DNA from: Dysgonamonadaceae bacterium | GTDB lineage: Bacteria; Bacteroidota; Bacteroidia; Bacteroidales; Azobacteroidaceae | Length of the DNA stretch: 55,290 nucleotides | Reading direction: 5' to 3' | Assembly: GCA_031289145.1 (NCBI GenBank) | Contig: JAITQA010000147.1 | Coordinates: 1 to 55,290, forward strand | Part shown: positions 27,863 through 35,855 of the stretch, piece after piece | Layout of the letters: the number at the start of each line of letters is the position of its first letter | Position numbering within the stretch: position 1 is the first letter of the stretch | Program-made: the position numbers and the translations under genes | The notes under the pieces: model-generated | Told to the model about the DNA's origin: nothing | Databases searched by the model: none | Seen by the model: only the letters and a program-made list of their open reading frames with translations

Positions 27863-29239
27863 TTATAATCCGTATTCTTCGGGTATGAATTTATTTTTAT
27901 CCAACAAGGGAAGCATCATTTCGATAAATTCGCTTTCGCTGTCGGGAATAGTATCTAAGGCTTCGCGCAACAGAGGAAGATATGCGATTTCGTTGTCCGC
28001 TAATTTCATGTTGCCGTTTTGCAAAGCTTCTTCAATAATAGTAAGGGCTTCCAAGGCGCCATTTCGGGCATTAGCCACGTATGAATCGCCTTTTACCAAT
28101 TCTTGGGAGAGCCGGATAACATTTTCGGGCGATAATATCAAGGCCTGCGGGTCGGTATAAACATCGGAAGCGACCAATAAATCCTGCAATATATGGGTAG
28201 GAACGCTTCCCGCCTTAAGGGCTTCGTTCATCAGGCGCACATCGTATTCCAACTGTTCCATATAAACTGTTGGCGCCATACCGGAAAGCAATTTGATGTT
28301 TTGTACCGATTCGTTGCTCCATAAATCCGCACAAGCCGAGGCAATATTGCCAACCGGACTAAAATGTGCACAAGCTGAAGTCTTACCTTCCATAGAGATG
28401 GGTGTACCGGTAATGGCTTTCAAAAACGGACCTTCGTATCCGCAATCCTTATCCGGCCCTATCGCACCTTCTTCAATTGCCACAATCGAGCGAACAACAG
28501 CTATTACCCTCACTAAGGCCGCAAAAACTTTCGGAATATATTGCTTCTCTGCAAGCACCATAGCTGTGTTCGAAAATCCGCAAGCCGTATCTCCGGCCGC
28601 TATTTTTCCATGACCGGCTGCCAAAGCGACAATTTTCCGCCATAAAAAACGCATATCACGCACGCCCAAGACAGCCAGCGCAAAAACAACCGTTTTTATA
28701 TCGCACATCATCAATGCCTCATCCGAAATTTCTTTACCGCCTGTACTTTCGATAGACAGCAAGTCGCCGCCCGCCAGCATACCTTGCTCAAAAAGTTCCA
28801 TCATGGGTTCCAAAAACTTAGAAGTGCGTTGCTTGGCCGGCCGTTCAAATTCTCTCAAATCGTTGGGTGTTAGCCGAATCTCGGAAATAAGTCCTTGTTT
28901 TTGGTAAAAATCCTCACAGATTCCATTCATGATTTTTACAATTTCAATGCCTATTTTCGGATTTTGAGTCATCTCAAGCAAAGTCTCAAATTCAAGAACC
29001 ACGCCCTTTGTTTCCAATTCAAGGGCGCGGGTGAGCGCTCCCTCTACGATTTCCCGATAATGCCGGTAAACCTCCGGAAGTGTATTGTCGTTGATAGTCA
29101 TAGTAGGCAGCGTAAAATTCAACTCTGTATAGACCTGTCCTCCGCCGATTACCAATCCTCGCCGCGTTTTTACCGGCTTGGGCGCTATCCCGAACAATAA
29201 TTCTCCGGGATTATTAATGACAAGATTTTTGTACTTCAT
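27863..29239 (-). CDS. mtaB: MtaB-like methanol:corrinoid methyltransferase
   Basis: A 458-residue cytoplasmic protein that matches MtaB, the methanol-specific subunit that moves the methyl group of methanol to a corrinoid protein. The N-terminus (NNPGELLFGIAPKPVKTRRG) and the whole length fit the family. The zinc ligands known from the Methanosarcina barkeri enzyme (Glu164, Cys220, Cys269) have counterparts at E164 (LLSIESTGG), C220 (AGDTACGFSN) and C266 (DKDCGYEGP). The rest, including ISMEGKTSACAHFSPVGN, is intact. MtaB is known in methanogens and acetogens; here it lies in a Bacteroidota glycan locus 24 bp behind a rhamnose-mutarotase-like gene. Methanol would come from pectin methyl esters. 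A related methoxyl substrate is possible. Confidence 0.9.
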   Translation of the reverse strand: MKYKNLVINNPGELLFGIAPKPVKTRRGLVIGGGQVYTELNFTLPTMTINDNTLPEVYRHYREIVEGALTRALELETKGVVLEFETLLEMTQNPKIGIEIVKIMNGICEDFYQKQGLISEIRLTPNDLREFERPAKQRTSKFLEPMMELFEQGMLAGGDLLSIESTGGKEISDEALMMCDIKTVVFALAVLGVRDMRFLWRKIVALAAGHGKIAAGDTACGFSNTAMVLAEKQYIPKVFAALVRVIAVVRSIVAIEEGAIGPDKDCGYEGPFLKAITGTPISMEGKTSACAHFSPVGNIASACADLWSNESVQNIKLLSGMAPTVYMEQLEYDVRLMNEALKAGSVPTHILQDLLVASDVYTDPQALILSPENVIRLSQELVKGDSYVANARNGALEALTIIEEALQNGNMKLADNEIAYLPLLREALDTIPDSESEFIEMMLPLLDKNKFIPEEYGL

Positions 29240-29263
29240 CTTTATTAAGTTTTTTAAGTTTAT

Positions 29264-29932
29264 TTAGTTTATTCCCAAAAACGTTACCCAAGTTTCGCCG
29301 GGCATCGTTCCTTCAATCCCCTCCTGATATTTAGCCATAATGACATTCCATTCGTCCACACGCGGATTGTTTTCCGTAGTTTTCGGATTCAGTTCGTCTA
29401 AATTTTCCCCTTCGGGAATGCTGATAACCAGCATCAATTGACGACCGTTCCGGAAAACCAGCAACTGCTGAAAACCGGCATTGCAAAAACCGGTTGCCAC
29501 TTCCGGCCATTTTTCCGCTTGCGTCCGGTGATATTCCATGTATGCTTGCTGCATCGTCTCATCTGCAACCAAGTTGGCCGTCATAATTGTATGACGCCAG
29601 CGTTCGGCCTGTGTCTTATCTTTGCAATTTTGCCGGTCGAAGACATAAAACGGTTTATCGTAAATCTTTACGGAAGCCTCCGGATATGCCGTTATAATTT
29701 GCTTTTCGATTTTCGGTAAATCTGGAAAAGTTCCGTAAATAACCCAATGACTTTCCCTTTGATAAACGGAAACCTGCAAATCCTGTGACCGGCCGATTTT
29801 CGCCAACAAGTCCGGCTTACTATTTTCAATTCCGGTAATTTCAACGATTGCCGGATATGTTTTTTCTACCGTGCACGTACACGACGCTATTAAACACATA
29901 GATACGATTGATATTAAAAATATTTTCTTCAT
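29264..29932 (-). CDS. Lipoprotein with L-rhamnose mutarotase-like domain
   Basis: A 222-residue predicted lipoprotein (MKKIFLISIVSMCLIASC). The C-terminal half (~110-222) resembles RhaM/DUF718 (PF05336), a small dimeric ferredoxin-like fold that interconverts L-rhamnose anomers; YHRTQAEKWPEV, LMLVISIPEG and NPRVDEWNVIM fit the family. The N-terminal half (~25-105) may be a second, degenerate copy of the same fold. RhaM proteins are normally cytoplasmic and about 100 residues long, so a membrane-anchored, double-length version is unusual. It may process sugars released by the rhamnosidases. Coupled to the kinase gene by ATGA. Confidence 0.7.
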   Translation of the reverse strand: MKKIFLISIVSMCLIASCTCTVEKTYPAIVEITGIENSKPDLLAKIGRSQDLQVSVYQRESHWVIYGTFPDLPKIEKQIITAYPEASVKIYDKPFYVFDRQNCKDKTQAERWRHTIMTANLVADETMQQAYMEYHRTQAEKWPEVATGFCNAGFQQLLVFRNGRQLMLVISIPEGENLDELNPKTTENNPRVDEWNVIMAKYQEGIEGTMPGETWVTFLGIN

Positions 29933-31035
29933 ATTTGAAATAAATTTTCAGGCCATTCATAACTGCCCGGTTTAATTGTTACATATAAATTTTCCTTATC
30001 GGGTATTTTTAGCCTTACGACTCCCCGCGCATATTCTTCAACCGGAATGAGAGCAGAAAAACCGCAAGCGCGGATAAGGGCATAAGCAGTCGCACCTCCT
30101 TCGATAAATAGTTCTTCCACAGGATATTGGCGGATGACTTGTCGGGTAATGCTTGCCAGGCAATCTTTTATTTGTGACGCCGAAACGTCATTGGTAACGG
30201 AGCAATGACCGGACACTGTAAGCAATATCCGTTTGTGTCGTTGAAAACGCTCCACGATACGGTTTGCCCAGTCATTACCGGTTATTTCCTGCAAGGGAAT
30301 TTCCACTATCGAAAAATCTTTCGTTTCCCGGATAAATCTTTTAGCGGTTTCGTGCGTACTGCCACAAACCATTAAAACCATATTTCCCAAAGAAAAAGAT
30401 TGATTAACAATTGTTTTCAACTTTCGGACATTGGGGAAACAAGTCTGTAAATAACTTTCAAAAAAGGCAGACCCACCGACCGGCAAAACCGTATCATCTG
30501 TGCTTGCCAACTCGGCGTATGCCTGAAAATCGTTGGGATGAACACAATCCTGCGCCTGATAATTCCCTCCCGGAATGATGTTCAATCGTTTGTCAACCAG
30601 AGCGCAATAAGCGGGAAAATCGGGGTCATCGGCAAACGATGTCTCGTTTAACGGTTGGTCATTTATATAATACACTCTGTCTTGAATGGTGCGCCCCATT
30701 TCGGGATTTGCCGGTAAAATAAACACCTGTTTTTTCGGAATAACCGCCAACAAAGCATCTATTTCAGGCTTAACGTGCCCTCGCAAAGCTGAATCAATTT
30801 TTTTGAAAATGCTGCGTATACGATTGTCACTTAAAAATTCAGCCGTTTTTTGTACGGTTTCGCAGGCTTCTTTTTCCGGCAGAGAACGGGTATCGGACGC
30901 AATCACCCAGACATCGGCGGATGGGATTTCTTGCAACTGTCCGGCAAAATCGAAACGGACATTCAGGCCGAAACGCAGACCAATTCCTGCTATTTCGGCT
31001 GCTCCTGTAATATCGTCTGCTAAAACTGTAATCAT
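29929..31035 (-). CDS. Four-carbon acid sugar kinase family protein (DUF1537)
   Basis: A 368-residue cytoplasmic kinase of the DUF1537 family (PF07005 plus PF17042), which includes D-threonate kinase, erythronate kinases and 3-oxo-isoapionate kinase. I place the start at MITVLADDITGAAEI (31035), 4 bp behind the pdxA2 stop; the longer frame lacks homology. Seen features: LADDITGAAE near the N-terminus, FKKIDSALRGH for sugar-acid binding, and ELFIEGGATAYALI in the nucleotide-binding part. Next to pdxA2 it most likely phosphorylates a four-carbon sugar acid whose product is then oxidised to dihydroxyacetone phosphate. Because a GH140 apiosidase lies upstream, apiose-derived acids are an alternative. 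Confidence 0.85.
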   Translation of the reverse strand: MITVLADDITGAAEIAGIGLRFGLNVRFDFAGQLQEIPSADVWVIASDTRSLPEKEACETVQKTAEFLSDNRIRSIFKKIDSALRGHVKPEIDALLAVIPKKQVFILPANPEMGRTIQDRVYYINDQPLNETSFADDPDFPAYCALVDKRLNIIPGGNYQAQDCVHPNDFQAYAELASTDDTVLPVGGSAFFESYLQTCFPNVRKLKTIVNQSFSLGNMVLMVCGSTHETAKRFIRETKDFSIVEIPLQEITGNDWANRIVERFQRHKRILLTVSGHCSVTNDVSASQIKDCLASITRQVIRQYPVEELFIEGGATAYALIRACGFSALIPVEEYARGVVRLKIPDKENLYVTIKPGSYEWPENLFQI

Positions 31036-31039
31036 TCGC

Positions 31040-32068
31040 TTATTTTTTTTTGTTTGCAGCCATTTGAATCGCGTATTGAATCGCAATCGTCATGGCGTCT
31101 TCGCTGGCTATGCCTTTTCCGGCAATCTCAAAAGCCGTACCATGGTCGACCGATGTACGAATAATCGGTAAACCCAGGGTGATATTCACCCCTTTCACAC
31201 TATCCATGGACTGTGTTTGATTGTTCCATTTAAACCCGACCAATTTGAAAGGAATATGTCCCTGGTCGTGATACATGGCTACGCACCCATCATATTTTCC
31301 CTGAATAGCTTTAGAGAAAAGCGTATCGGGAGGAATCGGGCCATCGACAAGATAACCCGAAGCCTGCGCTTTTTGTACGGCCGGCCGAATGATTTCCTCG
31401 TCTTCTTTTCCGAACAAACCGCCGTCTCCGGCATGAGGGTTCAATCCGGCTACTCCAATTTTCGGCTGTTCGATTCCAAAACTGACGCAAGCCTCATGGA
31501 GAAGTGCAATGACATCCAATATCCTTTCCTGCGTAACCAGTTCACAGGCCTCACGTAAAGGAACGTGCGTCGTTACGTGAATGATTCGCAAGGCGTCGTC
31601 GGCCAACAACATCGCGTATTTTTCTGTTTGCGTAAAATGTGCATAAATTTCGGTATGTCCGGAAAAATGATGTCCTGCCAGATTGATGGATTCTTTGTTA
31701 ATCGGCGCTGTGACGGTCGCATCAATTTCTCCTTTCAATGCACTGTCGATGACTTTTCTGATGGATTCGAATGCGGCATTCCCGGAAGCAGCCGATACTT
31801 TCCCATATTCTAAATCATGCATATTTACATTTTTCAGGTCGAAAACATCAATTGTTCCCGACTGAAACAGCGCATCGTCTATTGTAGCAACAGGATTGAT
31901 TTTCAACGGACTGTTGCAAATTTTCAAAGCAGCCTGCATCACTCTCGCATCGGCCAATACCAAGGGCTTACACGCCTCGTATATTTTCTTGTTTCCGAGC
32001 GATTTAATAATTATCTCCGGGCCTATTCCGGCCGGGTCTCCCATCGTTATTCCTATTATCGGTTCCAT
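31040..32068 (-). CDS. pdxA2: PdxA2-type 4-phospho-threonate/erythronate dehydrogenase
   Basis: A 342-residue NAD-dependent dehydrogenase of the PdxA fold. It begins with IGITMGDPAGIGPEI and carries the metal and substrate motifs HHFSGHTE, GLNPHAGDGG and MYHDQGH. Next to a DUF1537 kinase, rather than in pyridoxal synthesis, it belongs to the PdxA2 group, which oxidises 4-phospho-D-threonate or -erythronate to dihydroxyacetone phosphate and CO2. First gene of the second block, behind the 183-bp repeat-filled gap. No promoter with a clear TAnnTTTG box was seen in front of it. Confidence 0.85.
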   Translation of the reverse strand: MEPIIGITMGDPAGIGPEIIIKSLGNKKIYEACKPLVLADARVMQAALKICNSPLKINPVATIDDALFQSGTIDVFDLKNVNMHDLEYGKVSAASGNAAFESIRKVIDSALKGEIDATVTAPINKESINLAGHHFSGHTEIYAHFTQTEKYAMLLADDALRIIHVTTHVPLREACELVTQERILDVIALLHEACVSFGIEQPKIGVAGLNPHAGDGGLFGKEDEEIIRPAVQKAQASGYLVDGPIPPDTLFSKAIQGKYDGCVAMYHDQGHIPFKLVGFKWNNQTQSMDSVKGVNITLGLPIIRTSVDHGTAFEIAGKGIASEDAMTIAIQYAIQMAANKKK

Positions 32069-32096
32069 ACGTAAATGAATTATGAATACTTTGTCA

Positions 32097-32236
32097 TTGC
32101 GGGCTTGACCCGCAATCCCCTAAAATAGTGTTAAGTAAATTATATTTTGCCGTCATTACGAAGCCGAAGGCTGAAGCAATCTAATTTCTTCATCTATTTC
32201 TCTGGTTTGCTTCGGGCTTCGCCCTCGCAAGGACGG
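32097..32236. repeat. Interspersed palindromic repeat elements
   Basis: The 183-bp gap holds two structures. At 32097-32115, TTGCGGG-CTTGA-CCCGCAA is a perfect 7-bp hairpin inside a GTCATTGCGGGCTTGACCCG unit. At 32150-32236, an imperfect inverted repeat has left arm CCGTCATTACGAAGCCGAAG and a matching right arm at 32204-32236, ending in ...CTCGCAAGGACGG. Both look like short interspersed intergenic repeats (GTCATTGCGA...GAAGCAATC style) common in environmental bacteria. They may form an RNA hairpin that limits read-through or stabilises the mRNA 3' end of the first block. Confidence 0.75.
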
Positions 32237-32251
32237 TACGACAATTTTCAA

Positions 32252-33391
32252 TTAACATAACAATAGTTTATTATAAATTTCGATTGCATCTTCCCGTTTC
32301 ACTTCTTTGGGATTATTCACCAACAAGCGTGTTACTTTCATCGCCAAGTCAGCGAGGTTTTCCACTTCGCTTTGTGCAATTCCTATGGACGAAAGTTTTT
32401 GCGGAATACCACAGGCGGCAGCAAGCGCTTCTATTTTTTCTATGCCTTCCGAAGCTGTTTTTGCGCCGACGGCGGATGCTATTTCACGGTATTTATCCGG
32501 GCAAGTATCCAAGTTAAACCGCATAACTTCCGGAAGTAAAATCGCATTCGCCAAACCGTGCGGAACATGGTATTTTCCACCCAAGCCATACGAAAGGGCA
32601 TGCACCGCCGCCGTATTGACCGGCCCCAAACACATACCACCGTACATGCTTCCCAATGCCAACGCAGACCGGGCGTCCAAATCGAAACCATTTTGACAGG
32701 CTTTCTCTAAATTTCCGGTAATCAGTTTGATACCGGCCAAAGCATAAGCATCTGTTACCGGATGACTGAATTTATTCGTATAAGCCTCAATACAATGCGA
32801 TAAAGCATCCATAGCGGTTTCCGCTGTGATTTTGGGCGGAAGTCCAACCTGCAATTCCGGGTCGATATAGCAACTGTCCGGCACAAGGAAAGGACTGATT
32901 ACGCCTTTCTTTTCGGCATCGGATTCGTCCAATAAAATGGCATTAGGCGATACTTCGCTTCCTGTGCCGGAAGTAGTGGGGATACAAATCAATCCACATT
33001 TTCTGCTCTGTAACAGATTTTTACCGAAAACTTCCCGGATGTTCTGTTCACTGTTCCATAAGGCTGCAAGCAACTTGGCCGTATCCAATACGCTACCGCC
33101 GCCAATCCCAATCACACAATCGGGACGGACTGTTTTAGCCGTTGCCAGCATTGTGTTGAAATAATCAACCGTTGGCTCTCCAAACCGGTACTCCATAAGT
33201 TCCGTCCGGATGGAAAGATTTTCAAATTTTCCGGCTAATTCGTTTGCTGCATTTTTCAAAGGGCTTGTAAAAATCAACAAGACTTTTTTATATCCCAACA
33301 AGCGGCAATCACCGGGCAACTGCCCTGTCGTGTTCGCGCCAAATACGATTTTTCCGGGTTGATAGATGGTAATCGGATTCATTTTTTTCAT
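32252..33391 (-). CDS. Iron-containing alcohol dehydrogenase
   Basis: A 379-residue cytoplasmic enzyme of the group III Fe-ADH family (PF00465). GIGGGSVLDTAKLLA binds NAD(P), and TTSGTGSEVSPNA is typical. Metal ligands are expected in DALSHCIEAY and in HALSYGLGGKYHVPHGLANA. I choose the start at 33391 (MKKMNPIT), whose ATG overlaps the symporter stop as ATGA, a join used repeatedly in this operon; MNPIT at 33382 is an alternative. It may interconvert an aldehyde and alcohol made by the DapA-type lyases, such as lactaldehyde or glycolaldehyde. It ends the first block, before the repeat-filled gap. Confidence 0.88.
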   Translation of the reverse strand: MKKMNPITIYQPGKIVFGANTTGQLPGDCRLLGYKKVLLIFTSPLKNAANELAGKFENLSIRTELMEYRFGEPTVDYFNTMLATAKTVRPDCVIGIGGGSVLDTAKLLAALWNSEQNIREVFGKNLLQSRKCGLICIPTTSGTGSEVSPNAILLDESDAEKKGVISPFLVPDSCYIDPELQVGLPPKITAETAMDALSHCIEAYTNKFSHPVTDAYALAGIKLITGNLEKACQNGFDLDARSALALGSMYGGMCLGPVNTAAVHALSYGLGGKYHVPHGLANAILLPEVMRFNLDTCPDKYREIASAVGAKTASEGIEKIEALAAACGIPQKLSSIGIAQSEVENLADLAMKVTRLLVNNPKEVKREDAIEIYNKLLLC

Positions 33392-34950
33392 TTTTTTCTT
33401 TTCTTCATTTCTTTCCAATACCCATATATAGTGAGACTTTCATCCACAGTTTTGGATTTGAAAAAGAAACCGGCAAGGTATCCTACCACAAAAACAATAA
33501 TATGACTGTATACGCCCAACATGTATTTGTGGTGCGGAAAATTGTATTTTCCCAAATCCCATATCAACTGTTTCCCAGCCTCAGTTTCTATTTTTGTGGA
33601 CGTCAGCACGGCATAAGCCGTAAACAGTACACAGGCTGCTATTCCTATGTAAAGCCCTTGTTTATTGGCTCTTTTACTCAATAGTCCCAACAGGAATATC
33701 CCAACGATGCCGGCAGAAAAGATGGCATATAGCTCAAAGACAATTCCCAAAACGCCTTCGCCTTCCCAAGCTGCATACAGCAAGGCTACCCCGATACATC
33801 CCAAACCGGACAACAGAACGAAAAATCTTCCCATACGCAAACGCTGTTTATCTGTGCAATTTGGCTTAAATCGCTGATAATAATCCTGTACGCATATCGC
33901 AGAAAGGCTGTTCATATCCGAATCCAAACTGGAAATAGCTGCAGAAAGCAAGGCTGCCAGCACCAATCCGACAACGCCGACCGGCAATTGTGTTTTCATG
34001 AAAAACGGGAAAACCTGGTCGGCTTTAATCCCTTCGGGCAAAGGATTAGCGGTCGTCTGGTAAAAAACAAACAATGCCGTACCGATACACATGAACAACG
34101 TCCATACCGGTACACTCATAAAAACGCCGAGATAAGCCGCTTTTTTGGCGCCTTTTTCATCTTTGGCCGTCAGGTAACGTTGTACAATGGTCTGGTCGGT
34201 TCCATATTTCTGAATGGCATAGAAAATACCGTTACATACCATCACGATAAAAGTCAGTTTTGCAAAATCCATGTCGTATGGCCCAAATCCGATTTTATGC
34301 CAATTGAAAGATTCGGATATTACCATAGAAGGGCCTCCCTCCGGTGCAAACAAAAGGATGGAAAGGCAAATTAATCCGCCGACAATCAACAAAAAACCTT
34401 GTATCAAATCCATCCAGATGACAGCCTCTATTCCGCCTAAGAGCGTTAATACAACGATAACCAATCCAACAACAATAATGGTGGTTGTTACCGAAAAACC
34501 GGCTACGGAATTTAGCGCCAAAGCCACCAGATAAAGTACGGTTCCCATCTTCGAAAAATGTGTCAGAGAAAAGGCTATCGAACTGTACATACGGGCAAAA
34601 AAACCAAAACGCCGTTCAAAATATTCATACGCACTCAAACGGATTACCCGTCTGAACAAAGGCACAATAATCCATATCATACCCACTAAAACGATAGGCA
34701 CCATCAATCCCTGTACCAACAGAATCCAGTTGGAAGCGTAAGCAGCGCTCGGATATGCCAAGAAAGTAACGCTGCTTATCAAGGTGGCAAAGATAGACAT
34801 CCCAATCACCCACGACGGAATTTTTTTCCCGCCCGAAAAATAGTTATCCGAACTTTTCTGTTTTCCGGAAAAATATATTCCGACAGATACAACGAATAAC
34901 AAGGTGATGAATATAATTAAACTATCAACCCAATGCAATGAATTTACCAT
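33388..34950 (-). CDS. Sodium:solute symporter (SSS/SGLT family)
   Basis: A 520-residue inner-membrane protein with about 13-14 predicted helices, distinct from the symporter at 23022-24581. Seen features: SDNYFSGGKKIPSWVIGMSI, ATLISSVTFLAYPS, and ALLSAAISSLDSDMNSLSAI at the Na+ site, with QKYGTDQTIVQRYL as in SGLT-type and sialic-acid-like transporters. The start at 34950 (MVNSLHW) is an ATG with GAGAAG 3 bp in front; the longer frame starts with TTG. It follows a DapA-family lyase gene by 9 bp, which suggests import of a keto-acid, acidic sugar or related monosaccharide. The ligand is not determined. Confidence 0.88.
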   Translation of the reverse strand: MVNSLHWVDSLIIFITLLFVVSVGIYFSGKQKSSDNYFSGGKKIPSWVIGMSIFATLISSVTFLAYPSAAYASNWILLVQGLMVPIVLVGMIWIIVPLFRRVIRLSAYEYFERRFGFFARMYSSIAFSLTHFSKMGTVLYLVALALNSVAGFSVTTTIIVVGLVIVVLTLLGGIEAVIWMDLIQGFLLIVGGLICLSILLFAPEGGPSMVISESFNWHKIGFGPYDMDFAKLTFIVMVCNGIFYAIQKYGTDQTIVQRYLTAKDEKGAKKAAYLGVFMSVPVWTLFMCIGTALFVFYQTTANPLPEGIKADQVFPFFMKTQLPVGVVGLVLAALLSAAISSLDSDMNSLSAICVQDYYQRFKPNCTDKQRLRMGRFFVLLSGLGCIGVALLYAAWEGEGVLGIVFELYAIFSAGIVGIFLLGLLSKRANKQGLYIGIAACVLFTAYAVLTSTKIETEAGKQLIWDLGKYNFPHHKYMLGVYSHIIVFVVGYLAGFFFKSKTVDESLTIYGYWKEMKKRKK

Positions 34951-34959
34951 ACTTCTCAA

Positions 34960-35844
34960 TTAATAATGCCTGTTTTTCAATTCTTCGATTTCAGGATGAG
35001 ACAATTCCGTGAGTGGCGGCATCATGTATGATTGACAAAGCCCTCGCGTTTCCATCATTGCTTTCAATGCCGCCAAAGACTGCCCCAATGTTCTCCCTTT
35101 CTGATAGATTGCCGCAACCGCATCGGTTTTTTCTTGCATCTTTTCGGCTTGCAAATAGTCTTTCCGCAGAAAAGCATCGTACAATTCCTTATACATTTCA
35201 GGAACAATATTTCCGGTACTGGGAACAACACCGTCGGCTCCCATCCGCAAACTCGGCAAGCTTTGAGCGCCCCAACCGCAAAAGAATGAAAAATCAGCCC
35301 GGTTGCGATAGGTATTGATACAGATTTCCAAGCGTTCGGGGTCACGTTCGGAATCTTTCAGTCCCAGAATATTGGGATGATGACTCAGTTTTTCCACTAT
35401 GTCTAAAGGGATGGACATTTGGGTTGTCGCTTTGATATTGTACATCATCAGTGGAAGGGGAGAAACATCCGCCATTCGCGTATAAAATTTCTCCATCTGG
35501 GACGGAGTCAAAATATAATACGACGGCAAAGTGGCTACAATTACATCCGCTCCAAAATCTGCATACATATTAATCCTTTCTATCAGGCTTGATACGTTAT
35601 TCCCTACCAATCCGACGTAAATCACCTGTTTACTGTGTCCGGCCTTTACAGCCGCATTCAGCAAACTTACGCTTTCCAATCTTCCAAGCGAAGAAGACTC
35701 TCCCGTTGTACCCAACAACAAAGGTGAAATGTTATTGTCGGCAAACGTTGCCATGATGTTAGCAACGGCAACCGTATCTATCTGACAATCTTCTAATAAT
35801 GGCGTTATCATCGGAACAACTACTCCGCCGTATTTTTTATCCAT
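34960..35844 (-). CDS. DapA-family class I lyase/aldolase (first copy)
   Basis: A 294-residue (beta/alpha)8 Schiff-base enzyme of the dihydrodipicolinate synthase/N-acetylneuraminate lyase family. LLGTTGESSSL, the Tyr in MMYNIKA and the Schiff-base Lys in ILGLKDSERD are present. The family splits or joins 2-keto acids with pyruvate, so in this catabolic setting a 2-keto-3-deoxy sugar acid (for example from rhamnose, uronate, KDO or similar) is a likely substrate; lysine synthesis is unlikely given the neighbours. It is 11 bp behind the large GH78 fusion gene and 9 bp before a symporter. Confidence 0.82.
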   Translation of the reverse strand: MDKKYGGVVVPMITPLLEDCQIDTVAVANIMATFADNNISPLLLGTTGESSSLGRLESVSLLNAAVKAGHSKQVIYVGLVGNNVSSLIERINMYADFGADVIVATLPSYYILTPSQMEKFYTRMADVSPLPLMMYNIKATTQMSIPLDIVEKLSHHPNILGLKDSERDPERLEICINTYRNRADFSFFCGWGAQSLPSLRMGADGVVPSTGNIVPEMYKELYDAFLRKDYLQAEKMQEKTDAVAAIYQKGRTLGQSLAALKAMMETRGLCQSYMMPPLTELSHPEIEELKNRHY

Positions 35845-35855
35845 GACTGTTTGAT

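Noticed and set aside
21667..29239. Methanogenesis or acetogenesis genes
   Set aside because: No methyl-CoM reductase, CO dehydrogenase or formyl-THF synthetase is in view; the setting is a Bacteroidota glycan operon.
31040..32068. Pyridoxal phosphate synthesis gene pdxA
   Set aside because: The adjoining DUF1537 kinase and catabolic context favour the PdxA2 sugar-acid role.
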